Assembly (NCBI GenBank): GCA_949752795.1
Contig: OX457074.1
Location: 1,178,001-1,242,000, forward strand
Length of the DNA stretch: 64,000 nt
Reading direction: 5' to 3'
From: Hyperoodon ampullatus
Lineage: Eukaryota > Chordata > Mammalia > Artiodactyla > Ziphiidae
Made by a program: the position numbers and the translations under genes. This document shows positions 23,201 through 36,700 of this stretch, piece after piece. Within the stretch, counting starts at the first letter, position 1, and the number at the start of each line of letters is the position of its first letter. Under the pieces are notes generated by a model. The model was not told the origin of the DNA. It made no database searches and was given only the letters and a program-made list of their open reading frames with translations.

Positions 23201-25054
23201 AGTTTAGTTTAGCATCAGAGCCTTCGTTAGGTATAATGTCAGGGCCTGAGTTAGAAGTAGTGTCAGGGCCTTAGTGAGGACAGTGTCAGGGCCTTGCTTA
23301 GGACGAGCATCAGAGCCTTTTTTATATATAATTGCTGGGCCAGAGATAGGAAGAGAGTACTGCCCTTACTTAGGAACAATAACAGTGCCTTAGTTAGGGA
23401 CAGTATCATGGTCTTGGGGATAAATTCAGGGCCTGAGTTAAGCACAGCATCAGGGCTTTAGTTGCCATAAGAAGCTCGACTTTAGCTAAAGACAGGGATA
23501 AGTTATGATCTAGGTATACTGTCAGGACATGACACACGTATAGTGTCAACACATTAGTTACTGAGAATATCGGGGCCTTGTTTAGAACCAGCGTCAGGGG
23601 TTCAGTTAGGGACAGCGTCAGAGCCTGACGTAGGGAGAGCGACAGGGCCCGAGTGAGGCCTAGCATCAGGTCCTTAGCTGGGGACACTGTCAGGGCATGA
23701 CTCAGGAGCAGCATCAGGGCCTCTGTAGGATCAGCATTACGGTCTTAGTTAAAGACATGATCAGGGCCTGAGTTAGGTGGAGTGTCAAGGCCTCAGTTAT
23801 GGATAGCTTCAGGGCCTGTGTTAGGGACAGCCTCAGGGCTTTATTTAGGGCCAGCATCAGGGCTCACTTAGGGATAGTGTCAGGACCTTGGTTCGAGATG
23901 GGTCAGTATATTCGCTCAGGATAGTGTTAGGCCTTTAGTTATTGCCGGCAGCAGGGCCTGCATTAGGGACAGCTTCCTGGCCTTACTAACAAACAGGGTC
24001 AGGGCCTTAGTGATGACTAGTCAGGGCCTCAGTTAGGGACAGCATTAGGGCTTCAGGTAGGGTAAGAGGCAGGACATTAACTATGGACTAGGGATAAAGT
24101 CCGGAATGGAGGGAGGGACACTTTGAAGGCCTTAGTTATCGAGAGCACCTGGGCCTTCTTTAGGACCAGTATCACAGCCTTCGGCAGGGACAGTGTCAGG
24201 GCAAGGCCTAGGAGGAGCATAAGGGCCTCTGTAGGATCAGCATCAGGGGCTAGGGCTAGGGAGAGGGAGGGGGAGGGGGATGGAGATGGGGATGGGGATC
24301 GGGTAGGGGAGGGCTAGGGCTAGGGTTAGGGCTAGGGCCTTAGTTAGGAATAGTGTCAAGGCCTTAGTTAGGGTCACTGTCAGGGCCTTAGTTAGGGTTA
24401 GCATCAGAGCCTTCGTTAGGTATAATGTCAGGGCCTGAGTTAGAAGTAGTGTCAGGGCCTTACTGAGGGACAGTGTCAGGGCCTTGCTTAGGACGAGCGT
24501 TAGAGCCTTTGTTATGTATAATGGCAGGGCCAGAGTTAGGAGGAGAGTCAGGCAATTAGTCAGGGACACTGTCAGGGACTTAGATAGGGACAGTATCACG
24601 GCCTGAGTTAGTAGTAGTGTCAAGGCCTTAGTTAAGGACAGTGTCAGGGCAAGGCCTACGAGGAGCATAAAGGCCTCTGTAGGAGCTGGGGCAGGAGCTG
24701 GGACTTGGGATGGGGCTGGGGATGGGGCTAGGGCTAGGGCTAAGGCCTTACTTAGGAATAGTGTCAAGGCCTTAGTTAGGGTCACTGTCAGGGCCTTAGT
24801 TAGGGTTAGCATCAGAGCCTTCGTTAGGTATAATGTCAGGGCCTGAGTTAGAAGTAGTGTCAGGGCCTTAGTGAGGACAGTGTCAGGGCCTTGCTTAGGA
24901 CGAGCGTCAGAGCCTTTGTTATATATAATTGCAGGGCCAGAGTTAGGAAGAGAGTACCGCCCTTACTTAGGAACAATAACAGTGCCTTAGTTACGGACAG
25001 TATCACGGCCTTGGGGATAAATTCAGGGCCTGAGTTAAGCATAGCATCAGGGCT
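20288..25054 (+). repeat. Run of three long units (1,585, 1,585, 1,597 bp)
   Basis: The anchors are at 20288, 21873, 23458 and 25055. The third unit is 12 bp longer, equal to two extra hexamers in its G-rich island near 24,255-24,300. In the second unit a TTAGTTTAGTTTAGC change near 23,201-23,213 alters one subunit locally. Confidence 0.88.
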
Positions 25055-25860
25055 TTAGTTGCCATAAGAGGCTCGACTTTAGCTAAAGACAGGGATAAGT
25101 TATGATCTAGGGATACTGTCAGGACATGACACACGTATAGTGTCAACACATTAGTTACTGAGAATATCGGGGCCTTGTTTAGAACCAGCGTCAGGGGTTC
25201 AGGTAGGGACAGCGTCAGAGCCTGACGTAGGGAGAGCGACAGGGCCCGAGTGAGGCCTAGCATCAGGTCCTTAGCTGGGGACACTGTCAGGGCATGACTC
25301 AGGAGCAGCATCAGGGCCTCTGTAGGATCAGCATTACGGTCTTAGTTAAAGACATGATCAGGGCCTGAGTTAGGTGGAGTGTCAAGGCCTCAGTTATGGA
25401 TACCTTCAGGGCCTGTGTTAGGGACAGCCTCAGGGCTTTATTTAGGGCCAGCATCAGGGCTCACTTAGGGATAGTGTCAGGACCTTGGTTCGAGATGGGT
25501 CAGTATATTCGCTCAGGATAGTGTTAGGCCTTTAGTTATTGCCGGCAGCAGGGCCTGCATTAGGGACAGCTTCCTGGCCTTACTTACAAACAGTGTCAGG
25601 GCCTTAGTGATGACTACTCAGGGCCTCAGTTAGGGACAGCATTAGGGCTTCAAGTAGGGTAAGAGGCAGGACATTAACTATGGACTAGGGATAAAGTCCG
25701 GAATGGAGCGAGGGACACTTTGAAGGCCTTAGTTATCGAGAGCACCTGGGCCTTCTTTAGGACCAGTATCACGGCCTTCGGTAGGGACAGTGTCAGGGCA
25801 AGGCCTAGGAGGAGCATAAGGGCCTCTGTAGGATCAGCATCAGGGGCTAGGGCTAGGGAT

Positions 25861-25896
25861 GGGGATGGGGATGGGGATGGGGATGGGGATGGGGAT
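25861..25896 (+). repeat. (GGGGAT)6 tract in an S1-type unit
   Basis: Six hexamers, preceded by an imperfect GGGAT. Unlike most long tracts, this one follows the AAGGGCCTCTGTAGG landmark of a unit without the 506-bp fusion, so expansion is not confined to fused units. Confidence 0.92.
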
Positions 25897-27611
25897 CGGG
25901 TAGGGGAGGGCTAGGGCTATGGTTAGGGCTAGGGCCTTAGTTAGGAATAGTGTCAAGGCCTTAGTTAGGGTCACTGTCAGGGCCTTAGTTAGGGTTAGCA
26001 TCAGAGCCTTCGTTAGGTATAATGTCAGGGCCTGAGTTAGAAGTAGTGTCAGGGCCTTAGTGAGGGACAGTGTCAGGGCCTTGCTTAGAACGAGCGTCAG
26101 AGCCTTTGTTATATATAATTGCAGGGCCAGAGGTAGGAAGAGAGTACCGCACTTACTTAGGGACAATATCACTGCCTTAGTTAGGGACAGTATCACGGCC
26201 TTGGGGCTAAATTCAGGGCCTGAGTTAAGCATGGCATCAGGGCTTTAGTTGCCATAAGAGGCTCGACTTTAGCTAAAGACAGGGATAAGTTATGATCTAG
26301 GTATACTGTCAGGACATGACCCAGTTATAGTGTCAACACCTTAGTTACTGAGAATATCGGGGCCTTCTTTAGAACCAGTGTCAGGGCTTCAGGTAGGGAC
26401 AGCATCAGAGCGTGATGTACGGAGAGCGACAGGGCCCGAGTGAGGCCTAGCATCAGGTCCTTAGCTGGGGATACTGTCAGGGCATGACTCAGGAGCAGCA
26501 TCAGGGCCTCTGTAGGATCAGCATCAGGGGCTAGGGCTAGGGATGGGGATGGGGATGGGGATCGAGTAGGGGAGGGCTAGGTCTAGGGTTACGGCTTGGG
26601 CCTTATTTAGGAATACTGTCAAGGCCTTAGTTAGGGTCACTGTCGGGGCTTTAGTTAGGGTTAGTATCATAGCCTTTGTTAGGTATAATGTCAGAGCTTG
26701 AGTTACAGGTAGTGTCAGGGCCTTAGTGAGGGACAGTGTCAGGTCCTTGGTAAGGATGAGCGTTAGAGCCTTTGTTTTGTATAATGGCGGGGCCAGAGTT
26801 AGTAGGAGAGTCAGGCAATTAGTCAGGGACACTGTCAGGGACTTAGATAGGGACAGTATCACGGCCTGAGTTAGTAGTAGTGTCAAGGCCTTAGTTAAGG
26901 ACAGTGTCAGGGCAAGGCCTAAGAGGAGCATAAAGGCCTCTGTAGGAGCTGAGGCAGGAGCTGGGACTGGGGATGGGCCTGGGGATGGGGCTAGGGCTAG
27001 GGCTAAGGCCTTACTTAGGAATAGTGTCAAGGCCTTAGTTACGGTTACTGTCAGGGCCTTAGTTAGGGTTAGCATCAGAGCCTTCATTAGGTATAATGTC
27101 AGGGCCTGAGTTAGAAGTAGTGTCAGGGCCTTAGTGAGGACAGTGTCAGGACCTTGCTTAGGACGAGCGTCAGAGCCTTTGTTATATATAATTGCAGAGC
27201 CAGAGGTAGGAAGAGAGTACCGCACTTACTTAGGGACAATATCAGTGCCTTAGTTAGGGACAGTATCACGGCCTTGGGGCTAAATTCAGGGCCTGAGTTA
27301 AGCATGGCATCAGGGCTTTAGTTGCCATAAGAGGCTCGACTTTAGCTAAAGACAGGGATAAGTTATGATCTAGGTATACTGTCAGGGCATGACCCAGTTA
27401 TAGTGTCAACACCTTAGTTACTGAGAATATCGGGGCCTTCTTTAGAACCAGTGTCAGGGCTTCAGGTAGGGACAGCGTAAGAGCGTGATGTACGGAGAGC
27501 GACAGGGCCCGAGTGAGGCCTAGCATCAGGTCCTTAGCTGGGGATACTGTCAGGGCATGACTCAGGAGCAGCATCAGGGCCTCTGTAGGATCAGCATCAG
27601 GGGCTAGGGCT

Positions 27612-27677
27612 GGGGATGGGGATGGGGATGGGGATGGGGATGGGGATGGGGATGGGGATGGGGATGGGGATGGGGAT
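27612..27677 (+). repeat. (GGGGAT)11 tract
   Basis: Eleven perfect hexamers in the second of two adjacent fused short units. The neighbouring fused unit at 26.5 kb has only three, so copy number changes quickly between adjacent units. Confidence 0.94.
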
Positions 27678-28438
27678 CGGGTAGGGGAGGGCTAGGTCTA
27701 GGGTTAGGGCTTGGGCCTTATTTAGGAATACTGTCAAGGCCTTAGTTAGGGTCACTGTCGGGGCTTTAGTTAGGGTTAGTATCATAGCCTTTGTTAGGTA
27801 TAATGTCAGAGCTTGAGTTAGAGGTAGGGTCAGGGCCTTAGTGAGGGACAGTATCAGGTCCTTGGTAAGGACAATTGTTAAAGCCATTGTTATGTATAAT
27901 GGCAGGGCCAGAGTTAGGAGGAGAGTCAGGCAATTAGTCAGGGACACTGTCAGGGACTTAGTTAGGGACAGTATCACGGCCTCAGTTAGTAGTAGTGTCA
28001 AGGCCTTAGTTAAGGACAGTGTCAGGGCAAGGCCTAAGAGGAGCATAAAGGCCTCTGTAGGAGCTGGGGCAGGAGCTGGGACTTGGGATGGGGCTGGGGC
28101 TTGGGCTGGGTCTAGGGCTAGGGCTAGGGCCTTACTTAGGAATAGTGTCAAGGCCTTAGTTAGGGTCACTGTCACGGCATTAGTTAGGGTTAGCATCAGA
28201 GCCTTCGTTAGGTATAATGTCAGGGCCTGAGTTAGAAGTAGTGTCAGGGCCTTAGTGAGGACAGTGTCAGGGCCTTGCTTAGGAGGAGCGTCAGAGCCTT
28301 TTTTATATAGAATTGCTGGGCCAGAGATAGGAAGAGAGTACTGCCCTTACTTAGGAACAATAACAGTGCCTTAGTTAGGGACAGTATCATGGCCATGGGG
28401 ATAAATTCAGGGCCTGAGTTAAGCACAGCATCAGGGCT

Positions 28439-30022
28439 TTAGTTGCCATAAGAGGCTCGACTTTAGCTAAAGACAGGGATAAGTTATGATCTAGGTATAC
28501 TGTCAGGACATGACACACGTATAGTGTCAACACATTAGTTACTGAGAATATCGGGGCCTTGTTTAGGACCAGCGTCAGGGGTTCAGTTAGGGACAGCGCC
28601 AGAGCCTGACGTAGGGAGAGCGACAGGGCCCGAGTGAGGCCTAGCATCAGGTCCTTAGCTGGGGACACTGTCAGGCATGACTCAGGAGCAGCATCAGGGC
28701 CTCTGTAGGATCAGCATTACGGTCTTAGTTAAAGACATGATCAGGGCCTGAGTTAGGTGGAGTGTCAAGGCCTCACTTACGGATAGCTTCAGGGCCTGTG
28801 TTAGGGACAGCCTCAGGGCTTTATTTAGGGCCAGCATCAGGGCTGACTTTGGGATAGTGTCAGGACCTTGGTTCGAGATGGGTCAGTATATTCGCTCAGG
28901 ATAGTGTTAGGCCTTTACTTATTGCCGGCAGCAGGGCCTGCATTAGGGACACCTTCCTGGCCTTACTTACAAACAGTGTCAGGGCCTTAGTGATAACTAG
29001 TCAGGGCCTCAGTTAGGGACAGCATTAGGGCTTCAGGTAGGGTAAGAGGCAGGACATTAACTATGGACTAGGAATAAAGTCCGGAATGGAGGGAGGGACA
29101 CTTTGAACGCCTTAGTTATCGAGAGCACCTCGGCCTTCTTTAGGACCAGTATCACGGCCTTCGGTAGGGACAGTGTCAGGGCAAGGCCTAGGAGGAGCAT
29201 AAGGGCCTCTATAGGATCAGCATCAGGGGCTAGGGCTGGGGCTGGGGATGGGGATGGTGATGGGGATCGGGTAGGGGAGGGCTAGGGCTACGGTTAGGGC
29301 TAGGGCCTTAGTTAGGTATAGTGTCAAGGCCTTATTTGGGGTCACTCTCAGGGCCTTAGTTAGGGTTAGCATCAAAGCCTTTGTTAAGTATAATGTCAGA
29401 GCTTGAGTTAGAAGTAGTGTCAGGGCCTTAGTGAGGGACAGTGTCAGGTCCTTGGTAAGGATGAGCGTTAGAGCCTTTGTTTTGTATAATGGCAGGGCCA
29501 GAGTTAGGAGGAGAGTCAGGCAATTAGTCAGGGACACTGTCAGGGACTTAGATAGGGACAGTATCACGGCCTGAGTTAGTAGTAGTGTCAAGGCCTTAGT
29601 TAAGGACAGTGTCAGGGCAAGGCCTACGAGGAACATAAAGGCCACTGTAGGAGCTGAGGCAGGAGCTGCGACTGGGGATGGGGCTGGGGCTGGGGCTAGG
29701 GTTAGGGCTAAGGCCTTACTTAGGAATAGTGTCAAGGCCTTAGTTAGGGTCACTGTCAGGGCCTTAGTTAGGGTTAGCATCAGAGCCTTCGTTAGGTATA
29801 ATGTCAGGGCCTGAGTTAGAAGTAGTGTCAGGGCCTTAGTGAGGACAGTGTCAGGGCCTTGCTTAGGACGAGCGTCAGAGCCTTTTTTATATATAATTGC
29901 TGGGCCAGAGTTAGGAAGAGAGTACCGCCCTTACTTAGGAACAATAACAGTGCCTTAGTTAGGGACAGTATCATGGCCTTGGGGATAAATTCAGGGCCTG
30001 AGTTAAGCACAGCATCAGGGCT
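28439..30022 (+). repeat. Long unit (1,584 bp), more diverged
   Basis: This unit is one base shorter than standard because GTCAGGGCATGAC reads GTCAGGCATGAC near 28,670. It carries more private substitutions than the units at 7-25 kb, for example GGAATAAAG near 29,072 and ACGCCTTAG near 29,107. It is the last unit with the GACACACGTATAG variant next to the palindrome anchor, apart from its right neighbour's anchor at 30,023. Confidence 0.8.
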
Positions 30023-32141
30023 TTAGTTGCCATAAGAGGCTCGACTTTAGCTAAAGACAGGGATAAGTTATGATCTAGGTATACTGTCAGGACATGACAC
30101 ACGTATAGTGTCAACACATTAGTTACTGAGAATATCGGGGCCTTGTTTAGAACCAGCGTCAGGGGTTCAGGTAGGGACAGCGTCAGAGCCTGACGTAGGG
30201 AGAGCGACAGGGCCCGAGTGAGGACTAGCATCAGGTCCTTAGCTGGGGACACTGTCAGGGCATGACTCAGGAGCAGCTTCAGGGCCTCTGTAGGATCAGC
30301 ATCAGGAGCTAGGGCTGGGGATGGGGATGGGGATGGGGATGGGGATGGGGATCGGGTAGGGGAGGGCTAGGTCTAGGGTTAGGACTTGGGCCTTATTTAG
30401 GAATACTGTCAAGGCCTTAGTTAGGGTCACTGTCGGGGCTTTAGTTAGGGTTAGTATCATAGCCTTTGTTAGGTATAATGTCAGAGTTGAGTTACAGGTA
30501 GTGTCAGGGCCTTAGTGAGGGACAGTGTCAGGTCCTTGGTAAGGACGATTGTTAAAGCCATTGTTATGTATAATGGCAGGGCCAGAGTTAGGAGGAGAGT
30601 CAGGCAATTAGTCAGGGACACTGTCAGGGACTTAGTTAGGGACAGTATCACGGCCTCAGTTAGTAGTAGTGTCAAGGCCTTAGTTAGGGTCACTGTCAGG
30701 GCCTTATTTAGGGTTAGCATCAGAGCCTTCGTCAGGTATAATGTCAGGGCCTGAGTTAGAAGTAGTGTCACGACCTTAGTGAGGGACAGTGTCAGGGCCT
30801 TGCTTAGGACGAGCGTCAGAGCCTTTGTTATATATAATTGCAGGGCCAGAGTTAGGAAGAGAGTACTGCCCTTACTTAGGAACAATATCAGTGCCTTAGT
30901 TACGGACAGTATCACGGCCTTGGGGCTAAATTCAGGGCCTGAGTTAAGCATAGCATCAGGGCTTTAGTTGCCATAAGAGGCTCGACTTTAGCTAAAGACA
31001 GGGATAAGTTATGATATAGGTATACTGTCAGGACATGACCCAGTTATAACGTCAACACCTTAGTTACTGAGAATATCGGGGCCTTGTTTAGAACCAGCGT
31101 CAGGGCTTCAGGTAGGGACAGCGTCAGAGCCTGACGTAGGGAGAGCGACAGGGCCCGAGTGAGGCCTAGCATCAGGTCCTTAGCTGGGGACACTGTCAGG
31201 GCATGACTCAGGAGCAGCATCAGGGCCTCTGTAGGATCAGCATTACGGTCTTAGTTAAAGACATGATCAGGGCCTGAGTTAGGTGGAGTGTCAAGGCCTC
31301 AGTTATGGATAGCTTCAGGGCCTGTGTTAGGGACAGCCTCAGGGCTTTATTTAGGGCCAGCATCAGGGCTGACTTAGGGATAGTGTCAGGACCTTGGTTC
31401 GAGATGGGTCAGTATATTCGCTCAGGATAGTGTTAGGCCTTTAGTTATTGCCGGCAGCAGGGCCTGCATTAGGGACAGCTTCCTGGCCTTACTAACAAAC
31501 AGTGTCAGGGCCTTAGTGATGACTAGTCAGGGCCTAAGTTAGGGACAGCATTAGGGCTTCAGGTAGGGTAAGAGGCAGGACATTAACTATGGACTAGGGA
31601 TAAAGTCCGGATTGGAGCGAGGGACACTTTGAAGGCCTTAGTTATCGAGAGCACCTGGGCCTTCTTTAGGACCAGTATCACGGCCTTCGGTAGGGACAGT
31701 GTCAGGGCAAGGCCTAGGAGGAGCATAAGGGCCTCTGTAGGATCAGCATCAGGGCCTACGGCTAGGGATGGGGATGGGGATGGGGATGGGGATCGGGTAG
31801 GGGAGAGCTAGGGCTAGGGTTAGGGCTAGGGCCTTAGTTAGGAATAGTGTCAAGGCCTTAGTTAGGGTCACTGTCAGGGCCTTAGTTAGGGTTAGCATCA
31901 GAGCCTTCGTTAGGTATAATGTCAGGGCCTGAGTTAGAACTAGTGTCAGGGCCTTAGTGAGGGACAGTGTCAGGGCCTTCCTTAGGACGAGCGTCAGAGC
32001 CTTTGTTATATATAATTGCAGGGCCAGAGGTAGGAAGAGAGTACCGCACTTACTTAGGGACAATATCAGTGCCTAAGTTAGGGACAGTATCACGGCCTTG
32101 GGGCTAAATTCAGGGCCTGAGTTAAGCATAGCATCAGGGCT
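30023..32141 (+). repeat. Two short units (941 and 1,178 bp)
   Basis: The anchors are at 30023, 30964 and 32142. The 941-bp unit is the shortest in the window. It has the 506-bp fusion near 30,277-30,300. The sequence then passes directly from the tract ending GTCAAGGCCTTAG near 30,683 into GGTCACTGTCAGG, skipping the second G-rich island. It therefore combines both kinds of deletion. The following unit is of the S1 type. Confidence 0.75.
30317..30352 (+). repeat. (GGGGAT)6 tract
   Basis: Six perfect hexamers in the shortest (941-bp) satellite unit. Confidence 0.92.
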
Positions 32142-33733
32142 TTAGTTGCCATAAGAGGCTCGACTTTAGCTAAAGACAGGGATAAGTTATGATCTAGGTA
32201 TACTGTCAGGACATGACCCAGTTATAGTGTCAACACCTCAGTTACTGAGAATATTGGAGCCTTCTTTACAACCAGTGTCAGGGCTTCAGGTAGGGACAGC
32301 GTCAGAGCGTGATGTACAGAGAGCGACAGGGCCCGAGTGAGGCCTAGCATCAGGTCCTTAGCTGGGGATACTGTCAGGGCATGACTCAGGAGCAGCATCA
32401 GGGCCTCTGTAGGATCAGCATTACGGTCTTAGTTAAACACATGATCAAGGCCTGAGTTAGGTGGAGCTTCAAGGTCTCAGTTAGGGATAGCTTCAGGGCC
32501 TGTGTTAGGGACAGCCTCAGGGCTTTATTTAGGGCCAGCATCAGGGCTCACTTAGGGATATTAATAGGACCTTGGTTTGAGATTGTTCAGTGTATTAGCT
32601 CAGGATAGTGTTAGGCCTTTCGTTATTGCCGGCAATAGGGCCTGCATTAGGGACAGCTTCCTGGCCTTACTTACAAACAGTTTCAGGGCCTTAGTGATGA
32701 CTAGTCAGGGCCTCAGTTAGGGACAGCATTAGGGCTTCAGGTAGGGTTAAGAGGCAGGACATTAACTATGGACTAGGGATAAAGTCCGGAATGGAGCGAG
32801 GGTCACTTTGAAGGCCTTAGTTATCGAGAGCACCTGGGCCTTCTTTAGGACCAGTATCACGGCCTTCGGTAGGGACAGTTTCAGGGCAAGGCCTAGGAGG
32901 AGCATAAGGGCCTCTGTAGGATCAGCATCAGGGGCTAGGGCTGGGGATGGGGATGGGGATGGGGATGGGGATGGGGATCGGGTAGGGGAGGGCTAGGTCT
33001 AGCGTTAGGGCTTGGGCCTTATTTAGGAATACTGTCAAGGCCTTAGTTAGGGTCACTGTCGGGGCTTTAGTTAGGGTTAGTATCATAGCCTTTGTTAGGT
33101 ATAATGTCAGAGCTTGAGTTACAGGTAGTGTCAGGGTCTTAGTGAGGGACAGTGTCAGGTCCTTGGTAAGGACAATTGTTAAAGCCATTGTTATGTATAA
33201 TGGCAGGGCCAGAGTTAGGAGGAGAGTCAGGCAATTAGTCAGGGACACTGTCAGGGACTTAGTTAGGGACAGTATCACGGCCTCAGTTAGTAGTAGTGTC
33301 AAGGCCTTAGTTAAGGACAGTGTCAGGGCAAGGCCTAAGAGGAGCATAAAGGCCTCTGTAGGAGCTGTGGCAGGAGCTGGGACTTGGGATGGGGCTGGGG
33401 CTGGGGCTAGGGCTAGGGCCTTACTTAGGAATAGTGTCAAGGCCTTAGTTAGAGTCACTGTCACGGCCTTAGTTAGGTTTAGCATCAGAGCCTTTGTTAG
33501 GTATAAAATAATGTCACGGCCTGAGTTAGAAGTAGTGTCAGGGCCTTAGTGAGGGACAGTGTCAAGGCCTTGGTTAGGACAAGCGTCAGAGCCTTTGTTA
33601 TATATAATTCAAGGGCCAGAGTTAGGAAGAGAGTACCGCCCTTACTTAGCGACAATATCAGTGCCTTAGTTAGGGACAGTATCACGGCCTTGGGGATAAA
33701 TTCAGGGCCTGAGTTAAGCATAGCATCAGGGCT
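32142..33733 (+). repeat. Long-length unit (1,592 bp) with mixed features
   Basis: The length is close to L, but it carries six GGGGAT copies and the GGTATAAAATAATG insertion normally found in S2. It also has several private substitutions such as TTAATAGGACC near 32,560. It looks like a recombinant between the L and S2 forms. Confidence 0.7.
32943..32978 (+). repeat. (GGGGAT)6 tract
   Basis: Six perfect hexamers in the mixed 1,592-bp unit. Confidence 0.92.
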
Positions 33734-36700
33734 TCAGTTGCCATAAGAGGCTCGACTTTAGCTAAAGACAGGGATAAGTTATGATCTAGGTATACTGCCA
33801 GGACATGACCCAGTTATACTGTCAACACCTTAGTTACTGAGAATATCGGGGCCTTGTTTAGAACCAGCGTCAGGGCTTCAGGTAGGGACAGCGTCAGAGC
33901 CTGACGTAGGGAGAGCGACAAGGCCCGAGTGAGGCCTAGCATCAGGTCCTTAGCTGGGGACACTGTCAGGGCATGACTCAGGAGCAGCATCAGGGCCTCT
34001 GTAGGATCAACATTACGGTCTTAGTTAAAGACATGATCAGGGCCTAAGTTAGGTGGAGTGTCAAGGCCTCAGTTACGGATAGCTTCAGGGCCTGTGTTAG
34101 GGACAGCCTCAGGGCTTTATTTAGGGCCAGCTTCAGGGCTGACTTAGGGATAGTGTCAGAACCTTCGTTCGAGATGGGTCAGTATATTCGCTCAGGATAG
34201 TGTTAGGCCTTTAGTTATTGCCAGCAGCAGGGTCTGCATTAGGGACAGCTTCCTGGCCTTACTAACAAACAGTGTCAGGGCCTTAGTGACGACTAGTCAG
34301 GGCCTCGGTTAGGGACAGCATTAGGGCTTCAGGTAGGGTTTAGAGGCGGGACATTAACTATGGACTAGGGATAAAGTCCGGAATGGAGCGAGGGTCACTT
34401 TGAAGGCCTTAGTTATCGAGAGCACCTGGGCCTTCTTTAGGACCAGTATCACGGCCTTCGGTAGGGACAGTTTCAGGGCAAGGCCTAGGAGGAGCATAAG
34501 GGCCTCTGTAGGATCAGTATCAGGGGCTAAGGCTGGGGATGGGGATGGGGATGGGGATGGGGATGGGGATGGGGATCGGGTAGGGTAGGGCTACGTCTAG
34601 GGTTAGGGCTTGGGCCTTATTTAGGAATACTGTCAAGGCCTTAGTTAGGGTCACTGTCAGGGCTTTAGTTAGGGTGAGTATCATAGCCTTTGTTAGGTAT
34701 AATGTCAGAGCTTGAGTTACAGGTAGTGTCAGGGCCTTAGTGAGGGACAGTGTCAGGTCCTTGGTAAGGATGAGCGTTAGAGCCATTGTTATGTATAATG
34801 GCAGGGCCAGAGTTAGGAGGAGAGTCAGGCAATTAGTCAGGGACACTGTCAGGGACTTAGTTAGGGACAGTATCACGGCCTGAGTTAGTAGTAGTGTCAA
34901 GGCCTTAGTTAAGGACAGTGTCAGGGCAAGGCCTAAGAGGAGCATAAAGGCCTCTGTAGGAGCCGGGACTTGGGATGGGGCTGGGGCTGGGGCTAGGGCT
35001 AGGGCTAGGGCCTTACTTAGGAATAGTGTCAAGGCCTTAGTTAGGGTCACTGTCAGGGCCTTAGCTAGGGTTAGCATCAGAGCCTTTGTTAGCTATAAAA
35101 TAATGTCACGGCCTGAGTTAGAAGTAGTGTCAGGGCCTTAGCGAGGGACAGTGTCAAGGCCTTGGTTAGGACAAGCGTCAGAGCCTTTGTTATATATAAT
35201 TAAAGGGCCAGAGTTAGGAGGAGAGTCAGGCAATGAGTCAGGGACAATATCAGCGCCTTAGTTAGGGACAGTATCACGGCCTGAGTTACTAGTAGTGTCA
35301 AGGCCTTAGTTAAGGACAGTGTCTGGGCAAGGCCTAGGAGGATCATAAAGGCCTCTGTAGGAGCTGGGACAGGAGCTGGGACTGGGGCTGGGGCTGAGGC
35401 TGGGGATGGGGCTGGGACTAGGGCTAGGGCTAGGGCCTTACTTAGGAATAGTGTCAAGGCCTTAGTTAGGGTCACTGTCAGGACCTTACTTAGTGTTAGC
35501 ATCAGAGACTTCGTTAGGTATAAAATAATGTCACGGCCTGAGTTAGAAGTAGTGTCAGGGCCTTAGTGAGCGACAGTGTCAGGGCCTTGGTTAGGACAAG
35601 CGTCAGAGCCTTTGTTATATATAATTGCAGAGCCAGAGTTAGGAAGAGAGTACTGCCCTTACTTGGGGACAATATCAGTGCCTTAATTAGGAACAGTATC
35701 ACGGCCTTGGGGCTAAATTCACGGCCTGAGTTAAGCATAGCATCAGGGCTTTAGTTGCCATAAGAGGCTCGACTTTAGCTAAAGACAGGGATAAGTTATG
35801 ATCTAGGTATACTGTCAGGACATGACCCACGTATAGTGTCAACACCTTAGTTACTGAGAATATCGGGGCCTTGTTTAGAACCAGCGTCAGGGCTTCAGGT
35901 AGGGACAGCGTCAGAGCCTGACGTAGGGAGAGCGACAAGGCCCGAGTGAGGCCTAGCATCAGGTCCTTAGCTGGGGACACTGTCAGGGCATGACTCAGGA
36001 GCAGCATCAGGGCCTCTGTAGGATCAGCATTACGGTCTTAGTTAAAGACATGATCAGGGCCTGAGTTAGGTGGAGTGTCAAGGCCTCACTTACGGATAGC
36101 TTCAGGGCCTGTGTTAGGGACAGCCTCAGGGCTTTATTTAGGGCCAGCATCAGGGCTGACTTAGGGATAGTGTCAGGACCTTGGTTCGAGATGGGTCAGT
36201 ATATTCGCTCAGGATAGTGTTAGGCCTTTAGTTATTGCCGGCAGCAGGGCCTGCATTCGGGACAGCTTCCGGGCCTTACTTACAAACAGTGTCAGGGCCT
36301 TAGTGATGACTAGTCAGGGCCTCAGTTAGGGACAGCATTAGGGCTTCAGGTAGGGTAAGAGGCAGGACATTAACTATGGACTAGGGATAAAGTCTGGAAT
36401 GGAGCGAGATACGCTTTGAAGGCCTTAGTTATCGAGAGCACCTGGGCCTTCTTCCGGACCAGTATCACGGCCTTCGGTAGGGACAGTGTCAGGGCAAGGC
36501 CTAGGAGGAGCATAAGGGCCTCTGTAGGATCAGCATCAGGGGCTAGGGCTAGGGATGGGGATGGGGATGGGGATCGGGTAGGGGAGGGCTAGGGCTAGGG
36601 TTAGGTCTAGGGCCTTAGTTAGGAATAGTGTCAAGGCCTTAGTTAGGGTCACTGTCAGGGACTTAGTTAGGGTTAGCATCAGAGCGTTTGTTAGGTATAA

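Larger units (their letters stand above)
25055..28438 (+). repeat. Three consecutive short units (1,190, 1,073, 1,121 bp)
   Basis: The anchors are at 25055, 26245, 27318 and 28439. This breaks the usual S1+S2 pairing, because two units of the 506-bp fusion type follow each other (fusions near 26,497-26,520 and 27,573-27,597). They differ in hexamer number: three GGGGAT copies in the first and eleven in the second. The simplest explanation is duplication of S2 by unequal exchange. Confidence 0.78.
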
